Positions 10,977 through 23,108 of a DNA stretch of 64,000 nucleotides are shown piece after piece. The stretch lies in contig OZ059898.1 of assembly GCA_964057225.1 (NCBI GenBank), positions 8,122,001 through 8,186,000 of the forward strand, in the 5' to 3' direction. The DNA is from Auanema rhodensis. Its lineage: Eukaryota; Nematoda; Chromadorea; Rhabditida; Rhabditidae. Under the pieces are notes generated by a model. That model searched no databases and was not told the origin of the DNA. It saw nothing but the letters and a program-made list of their open reading frames with translations. The translations under genes and the position numbers were made by a program. Positions within the stretch are counted from its first letter, which is position 1. The number at the start of each line of letters is the position of its first letter.

Positions 10977-12680
10977 AAACTTTATCCTGCCGCTTGCAAC
11001 GTGAAACGACTGCGATTTATGCTAATGACGTCGTTGTTTACGTGACATGAATAGCATGTAACTGGCTCAGTTTGAACTTAATGCCAATGTCGACTGGTTG
11101 TTTTATAGATGTCACAGATATTTGCTCTTAGATCTTAGATGTATATATTTCTTTTTCAAGTTTTTTCTTAAATTTATATTAATATAGTTAACATGTGTTA
11201 TTAATTATTATTTTCTATCTATAAGTAGAAGATTATTTTAAAATGTTTTGATCTGTTATTGCAATGTATAACTCAAAGTGAGTCTACATATCTCATAGCT
11301 TCTACTCTCCCCGTTCCATTCCAATATAAGCGCGTTTACCTCAATTACTTGAAGTGCCAGTAGTGAAAGATTAGAAAGTTAGTGTCTCGTCATGTCCAAG
11401 AGTTCATTCCACGTTTTTAGCGTACCCTTCATTCATTGTTCCAGAATAAATTGCACAAATGAGGTCAGTTTGTTAAAGGCAAAAAGCTAATTCTGATGAT
11501 TTTCGAATGAAAGCAGAATGTCTGAAGTTCATTCAACCGTATGTTCCATTTCTTCTTCCTTTTTTTCCAAAAGAACTTACAATTTTCTTGCATGAGCGTT
11601 TATACAATGGGAAAGAGATAGAGATACAAGAAAATTTGTTAAGAAGGTAAAAAGCCCTTTTCAATCTTCTTTGTAATATTTCTTGAAGTTCGAGTTATTC
11701 ATTTTCAGCTTTTCAATTGGGAAGAAGGAAAAAAAACGAAAGTGCGAACTTTCTTTCACTCTTTTGACTCTTATACCTAGCTGAGAAAGAGAGAAGGGAA
11801 CCTATATTCTGAGTGTTAAAAAGAAGAGAGAGAGAAAGAGAATATGGTGAAATAGAAAGCTATATAATACTATTTTTTTAACATGCCTAGAACAAAAGAC
11901 TTTCTGCTAATGTGCTTGGAAGTCAGTATTTTTTAAAATAAGTACGTCAGTTAGTACTGCGAAGAATTTTTGAACAAAACGATCTAATGGTTGTGCAAGA
12001 TTTTGGATTATTTTGATACAATTCATTGCATTTTACCTCTATTTTGGATATATGAGGTGAAGGAGTATTTCGTTGTTATTTCTGGTCTGACTTCTCGCAG
12101 TTGTTGCTTGCGGTAGAGTTCTTGCAGTTATTAGTTTATAAGTCGGTAACATCATATTAGTCTTCTACTTCTTACAAACATGCTCGTGTTCAACCTCGTG
12201 ACTTCGTCTTTAATTTAGTATGAACACTATGACCAGTATGTTCGAATATAGCATGTAAGCATCGAATCATAGCTTATGCACGGATATAGCCGTATTTTTC
12301 ACAACTGATATCACAGTTTTTCCTCTGCATTCTAGCCTACGTGAGAAGAATATGCTCATGTCGTCCACTCTCGCGAAAAGTAGCGGAAATGTTGTCCATC
12401 ACTAATCGGCTTTTTTGTTTTAACTTTCGTGGCTATTGCTGCTCCACAGGTCATATGCACCAACACCCACTCAGACATCTTCATTACGTATATGCTACTC
12501 TTTACGTTCAACTTGCAAACTTGGAACAATTGTGCTCGTCGAGCTGTTGACTCGTGAACATTCTCTCATATTCACTGATCGTTCACGGCACATTTCAAAT
12601 GTATTTTGGACGTTATCCTAGTTCGAGGTTCACGACTCCTGAGCCTCACTTCCTGCCTGAATTTCTTTGCTCTTTGCTGA
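10977..12680. other. GC-richer patch without a recognised gene
   Basis: Base composition is clearly less AT-rich than the flanks, especially 10980-11110 and 12040-12680, and simple repeats are few. A TATA-like CCAATATAAG at 11331-11340 precedes a 24-codon open exon-like segment at 11392-11463. I recognise no protein or RNA family; it may be regulatory DNA, a 5' exon cluster or an unrecognised noncoding RNA. Confidence 0.4.
11392..11463 (+). other. candidate isolated 5' coding exon
   Basis: An ATG opens 24 codons ending in phase 0 at GAG before a GTCAGT donor. The encoded piece contains an NCT glycosylation sequon near its end. A TATA-like element lies about 50 nt upstream. It could be a distant alternative first exon of the GPCR at 21.8-28.8 kb, whose second exon also starts in phase 0, but this is speculative. 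Confidence 0.2.
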
Positions 12681-13540
12681 AAACAGGACAACGTGATCTC
12701 TAACCTTATGATTTAACTCCAAACTTAATTTAAAGCTTAAGTTTGTTCTTTTTTCCTTTTTTCAACATTGCTTTCCTGTTTTCACCTCAATCAAATAATT
12801 TGCAAAGATTTTTCAGATTTTTCCATCAGAAATCTAATATATTACGCTTAAACAACATGAATGGAGTCAAACTATATTACCTACAGTTTGTTTTTTAAAA
12901 TTTATGAACAAAAGATTATTAAACTCATGCTTAATTAAAAATTTTGTGGATGATTTCAATAAATGAAGATAGATTTTGGAATAAAAAGGAAGAAAGAATG
13001 AACAGAATAGAAGAATGAGTTGATTATGAAATGAAAAGCATTAAGTAACTTGTAAACATGCTATGTGTATTTTAAATACTATGTAATATAACCCTTTATC
13101 CTGAATTTCTCTCTTCTCTTTCTTTTTCTCTCTCTTTCTCCTTTATATTTTTTCTTTAATTTCCCTTTTTTCTCTTTAATTATCAAAGACGAGGTGAATG
13201 GTGAGGGAGGATGGTTGATCATAGAACGAGAAACAGTGAGGTATATGAATATTCCAACGAAGAAAAGAGAGAAGTAAATGTTTGTTAACCAAAATATTTT
13301 CTTTTTCTCATCTTTATCTATCAAATTTTAGTTTTTATTTCTTTTTAACTTCAGCTTTTCAAAAATATAAAATATTTTAAAACTTTCTAAGATTATTTAT
13401 TTTATTTTAATAAGGGTTTTTTATAGAATCATCATATTATTCAAAAAATAATTGTAATGATAAGTATATGGATAGTCATTATTCAATTATTTTTATATAA
13501 TATTTATAATTATTTTAAAGTTTAGTTTAAGTTGAACTTA

Positions 13541-13542
<2 letters not shown>

Positions 13543-13571
<29 letters not shown>
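13543..13571. repeat. (TA)n microsatellite
   Basis: About 29 nt of alternating TA in AT-rich intergenic DNA. Confidence 0.9.
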
Positions 13572-13576
<5 letters not shown>

Positions 13577-14582
13577 TATTATTATCTTTTCCTACTTAAT
13601 ACAAATTTTTAATTTTTGATCATTAAATGCTTGTTCTCATTTTCTATTATTGAGGATTAATTTGATCTTTCTTTTTCTAATTATTTTTCATTATAGTCCT
13701 ATAATTATTTAAATATATAATATTATATAAAATATATAAATTTTTATAATTTTTAAAGTAAATATTTCAATTTCTTTATTAATAGTATGGATAGATAGAT
13801 TAAAACTTAAAAAGATGGTGGCTCATCTATCACAGCTCCGGGTACTAATAAGAAGCTATGAAAAGCCCTGAGGCATGGTATAATCTCATATAAAAAATTT
13901 CATTAAAGTGAACATTTATTCTGTGAAAGTCAATAATGAACAGACGGTGAATGAGAAAAAAGGAAAAAAAGAGAGAAGAAAAGATAAAAAACCTGAATAA
14001 ACAACAAAAATTTCTTTTTTTTTCATTAGATATATATTTATGATAAACTATCTTGGGATATCGACTTGTTTGCTTCTTGTTGTTATTCAATTTCTGAATT
14101 CAGAGAGAGAAAGAGGGAAGAAAAGTTAAAAGATCTATGCAAAGATATATGAAGTGAGCAGAATGTTATATTCAAGGATTATTATTATTTTTCTTTTTGG
14201 AAAATAAAAATTATTTGTCAAATATATTAACTCAAAACTAACAATTTTTTAATTTATATAATATATATATATAAATGTTTTTTTAAATTTTACTCAAAAT
14301 TAATTTAAATTCTTTATAATAAGAATGCTAAAGAATTATTAATTCTAATGTGCTGTTTGATGTTGTTGAATGACAAGAACATTTGTCATTTTTGATTTTT
14401 TTTAAATTTGCTATAACCAACTTAAGAAATATTAAAATGATGAAAAGGATAACATAAACTTCCGTCAATCAGTGTATTTGAAAAAATATAAAATGAGACA
14501 AAGGAATGAATGGCAGTTATCATCTTATATTTCATATATCAACTTGTATAAAATGATTTTCTTCTTCTTTATTTGAAAACAA

Positions 14583-14667
14583 CAAGAGAAAGAGAGAAGG
14601 AAAGATCGAGAAAGAGAGAGAGAGAGAGAGAGAAAAAGAGAGAGAGAGAGGGAGAGAGAGAGAGAGT
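14583..14667. repeat. (GA)n microsatellite
   Basis: About 85 nt of GA-dominated purine repeat, ending in a short GT stretch. It is the only long purine tract on the plus strand of this region, whose other long tracts are pyrimidine. Confidence 0.95.
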
Positions 14668-15332
14668 ATGTGTGTTAATTAGCATATACTATAGGTATTA
14701 TATACGTGAAAAATCGACGAGTTAGTTACTTCCATCAAGTAAAATACCATGTTTTTACATTTGATCAGCCATAAAAAAAATTTTAAACTCAACCGTATTT
14801 GCAACAGATGTATAAATATAAAAAGTATTGTTTTCAAGTATTCATCATAAAAAAATATTTTTTTTCTAAAGGTTATTTTGTCTTATATCAAATCATCTTT
14901 TTTAACACATTTTTCAGCAAATTATGATTTCATATTTCCTTTTTTTTGACAAAAAATTTGCTTCTTTCAACATAAATCACAAATAAATGAAGAAGGGTCA
15001 CAACAGCTTTTTATTTTTTTTCATTAAGCATGACAAATGAGAAGCAAAGTTTGAATGTGAAGTACTTGGATGATATATGTACTTCCGATATTTTTTATTA
15101 TTTATTACCTTTTTAGGGATTTATTATTTTCTCAGAAATGTTCAAGATTAAGTTTCTCTCTTCCCTCTTCTTCACATTCTTCTTGTTATTTCCATTCTTC
15201 TGTTTCGCTTCTATCTCCATATTACAATCTTCTAACTCTTTCAATCTGGATGTAAACTTCAAATATCAAAATATTCTAAACAGTAATACTTTCTTCAAAA
15301 AGGTTTTTTTTTATAAAAAAATCTCTTTTGTA

Positions 15333-15352
15333 CATACATACATGTATGTATG
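15333..15352. repeat. 20-bp perfect palindrome
   Basis: CATACATACATGTATGTATG equals its own reverse complement. It could form a cruciform, but it is composed of a simple CATA/TATG repeat, so it may be only microsatellite structure. Confidence 0.7.
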
Positions 15353-16521
15353 ATGTATATCATTCATTCGTGATCCTTGTAAATTTCTAATTCAAAACGA
15401 AAGTTTTGTTTCTTCTCTTTTCCATTTTATTCAATTTTTTTAAAATTTGTACTCTCCTTACTATAATTATATTATTAATAATTATACTTTCTTAATTACT
15501 ATCCATGTCTTACTAAAAAAATAAAAAATAACAGCACTAGCAGCAAGTTTTGAAAAAACTATAAAAGCTGTTTGAAATCCTATCCGGTTTATTTTTTAAA
15601 AGAAACCAAAAATTTTAATTTCTTTCTTGTTGTTCCTCACTTGAGATTCTTTTTCGATTTTTTTCAAACTAGATGTTCCGCTTTGTTCATCATTTTTTCC
15701 AAGATATACAAACTTTAATTTACATGTGATTTATATGATTAAAACTGAATTAATTAACAAAAAAAAAGAAAAGAAAACTATTATTTACTATTTAGATGAT
15801 GTTAATTATAAAATAAATATAATTATATATACGTTTAGATATACATATATGTGAATATATTATTCTAAAGTTCTTTTTAATTATTTCAATTAATATATAA
15901 TTAGATTTCTTTTATAAATTGGTTATAAAATATTTCTGTTTTATATTTATTTTAACAAACAACTTATATGATTTTCAATATATTGATCATCTAATTCATT
16001 TATTGAGCTCTTTTTCCCTCTATATTTTGAAATTACCAATTTGAATTAATTTCCGAATCTTGTTTTTCTTTTTTTTTTACCTGCATAATTGTGCATTTAG
16101 TTTTTTTTCATAATATTTAGTGAATAAACTAGGAACATACAAAAAAAAAGGAATTTTATATTTTATATTATTTACTATATGTAAATTTAGTATAATTTAT
16201 AAAATATTTAAAACTAAATTTAATTTTTAATTCTTATTTTCATTAATTACATTTTTTTAAATATTTTACATATTGAAAATGATATTGATGTTAATATGAT
16301 GAACATGACTTCTATAGCTATTTGACACATATCTATGCAATTATAATAATTTCTTTTATAAAAATAACTAATTATTTGACTAAAATGTATATCATACTAA
16401 CTATATATACATCAATAAAAAATTTGTTATTATAACATAAATATATACATGTACATACATATACATGTATACTAATATATATACTATATGTACATGTAAA
16501 TTACAATATTATGTATTTAAA

Positions 16522-16548
16522 CTATATATATATATATATATATATATA
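16522..16548. repeat. (TA)n microsatellite
   Basis: About 27 nt of alternating TA, in a neighbourhood with several further TA, TGTA and CATA elements. Confidence 0.9.
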
Positions 16549-18772
16549 CAAACAATAGTAAAATATAATTATGTTGAACTTTTTTCTTCAAAACGAACTT
16601 AATATAACCTTTCTTTTTCGTTTACTACTTCCTCATTTTTATTTCTTTTTATTCATTTTAAGAGCTTTATTTTGATTCTGACCATAGTCAATGTGACTGA
16701 ATTTACGTCATTATCAGACAACATCTGAACACATTTTGTTGTAATTGTCTCAATTACAACATATTCTGTTGTCGATGCTTCGAGTTTTTTTCTCCTTTGC
16801 TTCCAATGGCTATCATGTGCTATTTCAAAGAGATTGAACTGAAAATTACAGGAAGGTATACATATGATGTGATTAAGCCGGAGAATGACCAGAAAGAACA
16901 CAGACATAGGAAAATCCGCACATTATCTCATGTTTGTATTTAAATTTCTACAAGCTCATAGACTGATATATTCAATTTGAGCTATCAGTTTGAATGAAAT
17001 GAGATGTATAAATGCCATTGAAACATGATGTGTATACACATCAAAGGAAGCATTATGTAAATCGTTTAAGAGTTCTTTTTTTTAATTTTTTTCGTTCTCA
17101 ATAAATTACATCTTCATTTACTATGTGATGCGGTTTTTTTGCTTCATTCTCTCACGAGGGCTATACATGACAAGGAACAGAAGAACAAATGTAAATGCAG
17201 TTGTTTCTTTGTTGATCTCTTAGAAAAGGATGTAGCAAATGTATTTTTCACACTAAGTTAAACTTACTTCAACTTATTCTGATGTTAGCCGCTTCACACA
17301 TGTCTGTTGTTCGGTTAAGCATCGATGATGAGTACTATAATATTCAACTCATTAAGTTTTCAATGTATAGACATATGCATATAGTCGATTTTATAATTTA
17401 AAAAATATTTTTTATAATCTCTGCAATAGATTAAGTCTATACTTATATTTCTGCATATGTTTTGTAAGTCTGAAATTTTGAACTTTTTTGTAACAATTGT
17501 TGGCTTAGATGCACCTTTCCAACAACATTTATCATTGATCTTTGAAACATTTTTAATGTTTCTGAGATATTTCATGGAAATATGTTGGATATTTTACTTT
17601 TAATGCTAAATTCATTCATACCTTTTATGATATATCATAAGCATGTCATGTCATCTTTAACAACATCATCTTCTTCTTCTTCTTCTTTATGGTCGTTGTC
17701 TTCTTTCAATTCAATTTCACGTGAAGAATTGCGTGATGTTATTTTGTTTCTTTTCATTGAATGGTTGCTTGTCTCTAACTAAGAACGATTGTACTTGTGC
17801 TTTTCCTTTCGTCTTTATGTTGACCTAATGTTTAACTCCGTAACTTTTGAACGTAGTTTCTATAGTTCTATCTATAAATATAGGAAATAGATATACATAT
17901 GTATATAAAATATAAAATATGCATGCATACGTAAGCGAATATATAAAATTATTACAGTATTATGGTTATATATATATATATCAATTATTTTATTTTATTC
18001 ATTTCTTGTAAAATTAATTTTTTGAAAAAACAAATATGAATACTATAATAAGCTTTTCTCACTTCTTAATAGAAACAGTTTTGTGTGTCTTTCTTCATCA
18101 TCTTCTTCATCTTCCCCCCCCCCTCCTCCTCCTCTTCTTCTTCTTCTCCACCTCTGTAATTTTATTCCGTTAACTAGGAAAAGCAAATTTGACGTTTGAG
18201 ATGAAAAAAAAAAGAAAAAAAAATCTTCATTTGGGTGTTCCATGCCTAAAAGTTATGCAGATGTAAATTAAATTAGCTTTGCTTTGCAACTCTCATGTCA
18301 ACATATTCAAAGAGTTATTCTCAAACGTATAAAATGATCTTACTTTTTAAAATTTTAATTATTTTCATTAAAAAGATTCTAATATATGTATGTTGTATAA
18401 TATAAATATCTATTGTATATACATACATATACATATATTTTGCATTCATACTTTTCTTTTCTTTTAATCCATATTTATACTCTGTTTGAATATGATCAGA
18501 TGGTTTTTGATGTAAAGTTTCTCGATCATCTAAACAACATCAATAGGATGTTCTTCCTCATTTTCTTTTCTTTCTTCAGATTTAATTCTTTATATCTTAT
18601 TTCCATTGAACTTTGGAAAGTAGCTATATAACGGAGAATCCTTTTATTCAATACATTCTTGTATTGTTTCAAGCTTAAAGATTATGATTCTTTCTTTATA
18701 TAATTCTTTCTTATCAATGTAAACAAACAATATTTAATAATTAAGAAAATGGTATAAGTTATATATAGGTAT

Positions 18773-18880
18773 ATCTCTCTCTCTCTATCTTTCTCTCTCT
18801 CTATCTCTTTTTCCCACTCTCTATCTTTCTCTCTCTCCCTCTCTCTCTCAATCTTTCTCCCCCTCTCTATCTATCTTTCC
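18773..18880. repeat. interrupted (CT)n tract
   Basis: About 108 nt of CT repeats interrupted by TAT, TTT and CCC variants, part of a longer pyrimidine-rich plus strand. Confidence 0.9.
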
Positions 18881-19071
18881 TTATGTATACATATGTATGT
18901 ATATAAATGGATATGACTTATTCTTTAAAATATAACTCAAGATATTTCTATACTTTGAAAATTAAATTATTTGAATGCCAAAAAGAGGTTTATATAAACA
19001 TATAGTACATATAGTATTTATCATTATATATATATTTCTATATAAAGATAACTATCGAATAAGATAAAGTT

Positions 19072-19072
19072 G

Positions 19073-19102
<30 letters not shown>
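19072..19102. repeat. (TA)n microsatellite
   Basis: About 31 nt of alternating TA. Confidence 0.9.
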
Positions 19103-19105
<3 letters not shown>

Positions 19106-20059
19106 GTATTCAAATCAGTAGATAACATAATAAAGAAATAAAGATGTTTGCTATTTTCCTTCCTCATCATCATCATTGTCTTTTCTTTTCTCTCCTCCTA
19201 CTCATATCTATGTTTTCTTTTATCTTTTCATTTTTTTCTCTACTTATCTCTCTATATTTGAATATATTACTATCTTCTCTCTCTCTCTTATATAATCTGT
19301 TTTTTTCCTCATTTTTCTTTCATTTTAACTGTCTTATACAACATTTTCTGCAGATCTTCTTTACTTTGGTTTCTGTCATCTGTTTACTATCAACTTCATG
19401 GAACATATTTTAGCATAATTAACTATAATTATAAGTATTGTTAGTGATGAAAACATCAACTTCTTATATGTATATGTTGATTAATGAAAACTGATCTACA
19501 ACAAATACTATAAAGTTTGATCATCTTTTCACAACAGTATTTAACATAACTTCCTGGATTCTTGTAGTTTTCTTTCTATAAATCTTATTATATAAAAGAA
19601 AAATAATTATATTTTGTTTCAAAATTAAATAATTATAATTTACTATAAATAAGAAGTATTCATACATGTTAATATGATTTACATCTTAATTCTTATATGA
19701 TTTGTAATTTTTTTGTGTTGTTGAAGCATTCTTCTTCAACAATTAGTTTCTAAAAAATATCTAAAACTACACAATTTATACGAATTTCACTTTAAAAAAT
19801 AACAAATGTAATAGATATCATTAAATTATTTTTTTATTTTATTATTTTTTACTATCAATAATATATACTTTATGCTAATATTATTTATGATGTATTTATA
19901 GAAAAGGGATGTTGTCATCTTCTTAATAAAATTTTTTGTGTTCTTCCACATCTTTGTATGTTAGCTTTTACTCTTCTTCAATCTCTACTCTTTCATTTAA
20001 AAATTTTTTTTGTCATTTCCTTTCTTCTATTTCCGTCTCTTTTTCATTTTAATTTGTGT

Positions 20060-20520
20060 CATTATCATGAGCTACTTCTTACTATTTAACTTCCTACTAC
20101 TGGTTCTCACGATAGCTTCAAGTTCACGCCGTCATTGCGACCAACCCGAAATTCCGACTTCCGACTTCGATCTAAAATATACGTTGTGATGTGGCAGTGC
20201 TCAGTCTTTTTACCAAACCGCCTGACTCTATTCCGAAACTAAATTAAGCTTTTCTCGAGAAGCATATCATGACAAACGATGTAGCTTCTGATTATTTCAA
20301 ACAGAAAAACGTTACTAAACTTGGTCAGCAATTCGAATGTATTCTTTTCCATCTGACTAATATCTCGTATGCTTCAACACTTCATCCGGTCCCTTAACTT
20401 TGAAATACCATAAGATCTTGATTCTCTTACGATAACTTCGTTTCTTTCTCCGTTTCTCTCTCAGTTTTCAACATTTTCTCGTTGAACGTCACCATGTCTC
20501 AAGTTTTATCTTTCCCCTTA
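20060..20520. other. second GC-richer patch upstream of the GPCR
   Basis: A non-repetitive stretch of more balanced composition, 1.3-1.8 kb before GPCR exon 1. It contains a 42-codon open frame from ATG at 20269, but no splice structure or motif supports a gene. Promoter or enhancer DNA for the GPCR is the simplest guess. Confidence 0.3.
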
Positions 20521-21831
20521 CTCTCCTAAAGTCCGTTCAAGTTTTAATATGTAATTTTTTCATTTTTCAGTTTGTAGACCACTTGATCGTGCGAACTTAT
20601 AAGTATCTCTCTCTCTCTATTTCTCTTTCTATATATATATATCTTTTTCTTCATTCTTGATCATGTGAAACTATTTAGTCATATATTATTCTGTTTTTTT
20701 GTCATTTTGAACTTTTTCCTTCAAAGCATCAATACATACGTGTATCTATGTGATTATTTAATTATTCAATGTGTTTATGACCTTTAACTGATGTCATCAT
20801 ATCCAACTTCTAATTTTCACTTTTTGATTTTATTTTTGAACTTTGAAATCTTATTTCTTCATATCATTACTATTATTATTATTATTTTGGTGTCTTCATC
20901 TATAATGTCCTCGAATTTTGAATGATTATGCACTGAAGTTATGGCATGCTATCTCATAAGGTTATACATAAACATTTTCTTTTCAGCTTAGTTCATTATC
21001 GTTTTCACATGTCGTTCGTCTTCACAACATCATTTGATAAGATGTCGAATTTGCATGGTCATTCTTTAACTAAATTTCATTCAAAGGTTGTCTGATATTT
21101 TGAACTCGATGAAAAGAAAAAGTATTTCAGAGCAAGGCTTCTATAGAATTTTTCTGATCTTATTAGTTTCTATCTCACAACGCCTTTTCTGCAGAGCCAC
21201 AACCAATTCTATTTATCTCTTTATCTATCTTTTCTCTTTTCACTCTCTTCATTCCATTTTTCATTTTATTTTCTACAATTCATTCTCTTTATCTTCCTTC
21301 ATATATCTTTCCGTTTCCTTAGTACTTCACTGCCCTTTACTTTCTTTTCTTATTCTTCTTCAGATTTGTAAATTATTTTATTTTATTTTTTATACTTCAC
21401 TTTTACTTACAAAACAACTACAAATCTAGTCGTACTTAATTTTCTTTTTTAAACATTCTCATTACTATTCAATCTAGGGTAGTTCAATGTTTTGTTTATT
21501 GCAAGTAAAGTTCCTCGTTCATTCTTTTAACTATAAATTCAACTAAAACTAACCGTAGACACAAAAAAAACGCACAGAAAAGTCTTGATATTCTCTTCTT
21601 ACTTAACTACAAAAAAAAAGAAATTTTCTTCTTCTATTTTTAAAAGTCAAACGAAGTTCGTTTATAATGTGAAATTTGCTGTCAATCATGTCTACCACGT
21701 TGAAACTTAATTCTTGATATGTATACTAGTTATCTCCTTCTAGCTTCATCTAATATCATTTTTGTCTTCGTTTTTATCTTCATTCTTGTAAAGTTTGGCA
21801 TTTAATGTCTTAAAAAAGTTTAATTATAGAT

Positions 21832-23074
21832 ATGGATGATGAAACGTCCATATATTTGGATTGGACACATCAACGAGGTGTACCCTTTCAGGTAAGTACA
21901 ATACCTAAGTTTCATCTTTGCTTTTTAATGTTTAATACATTAAAATAGAAATATATATGTATATATCCTTTATCTAAATATATAATATATAATTAATTTA
22001 TATTATATCATATAACTATTTAATTATTTTAAAAATATTCAAAATATGTGTTTAATAAACATACACATACATTCATATATTTTTCCTTTTTTTTTATTCT
22101 AAAATGTCTGTTAGTTGTGTCGTCTGCCAGGTTGAATAATCGTCCCTTCATAGCCAACAGATTTCATTTCATTGTCGAAAAAGTTTTTACGTTTTTTTTC
22201 TTTTTGCTTTAACGTTGGCAAAAAAAGGTTTTGAAACTTTGTTGTTATTTGGTATTCTAAATTCTTTACTCCAGTTCATATGGGTGAAGAAAATGCATAT
22301 TTCTCGTCTTCTTCTCAAGGTTTTGATCTCAATATACACCATATATGTTTTCTTCATTTGCTTTTTTTTTCATTTGCTATTCGCTTTCCTATTTAGCATT
22401 GCACATAAAGCAGATTGTCATCTGGTCTCGAAAACGATGACTTTTAGGTATTCTGATGGAAACATCAAATTAATCTGCCCCCTCTTTTTCATTTTTGTTT
22501 CCATCCCTTTCTCTTTTACTCCATTTTCCCTCCTCTTTCTCTCTTTATGTCTCTCTTTATATTTTTTTCATCACTTTCGTACATCCCTATCTCTTTTAAT
22601 ATTTTCTTCATATAGCTTGAGCAATCTAAATATAGAGAAGGCAAAGAAAAAGAAATTGTATGTTTAAATATCCAGTAGACGTCAACGTCAAGTTCATGAT
22701 TCACATGATGAGCTAGAGATGTGATGAAAAAGATTTTCTCACCATATTCATGAATTATAAATTAATTTCTTTCAATAAATCTTTATATTTAGCTGACTTT
22801 TATTATAACATTTATTTCCTTCATATATTACCCTATACACTATCTATTTTACTATAGATTTTTCACTTTTTTACTTCTCTCTCTCTCTCTCCCTCTATTC
22901 TCTTTTTCCCTTTGATTATCTCTTCATATAGCTAGTTCTTTTTATTTTGCTCTCTCAATGATCATCTTTTCATAATATGTCTTCTTCTATTCTTACTCTA
23001 TTGTCCTTTCTCTCACTACCTCCGTCCCTCCATTCCTCACTCCTTCCCTCACTCCCTCCCTCCCTCTCTATATT

Positions 23075-23108
<34 letters not shown>

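Larger units (their letters stand above)
6486..21831. other. 15.3 kb gene-poor region
   Basis: No complete gene could be assembled. The region is very AT-rich with microsatellites, T/C-rich stretches at about 7.6-9.1 kb and 18.4-21.8 kb, a GC-richer patch at about 10.98-12.68 kb and another at about 20.06-20.52 kb. Long open frames here are Phe/Ser/Leu-rich translations of pyrimidine tracts and are not supported as genes. It may contain distal promoter or intronic sequence of the GPCR gene, or noncoding RNA that I cannot recognise by eye. Confidence 0.5.

Noticed and set aside
18043-18243. Minus-strand frame with Arg/Gly/Glu-rich repeat
   Set aside because: It arises from a short CTTCTT/CCTCCT triplet-rich patch; nothing conserved around it.
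20269-20397. 42-codon ATG-led frame upstream of the GPCR
   Set aside because: No donor at its end, no similarity recognised, and length is compatible with chance in a GC-richer patch.
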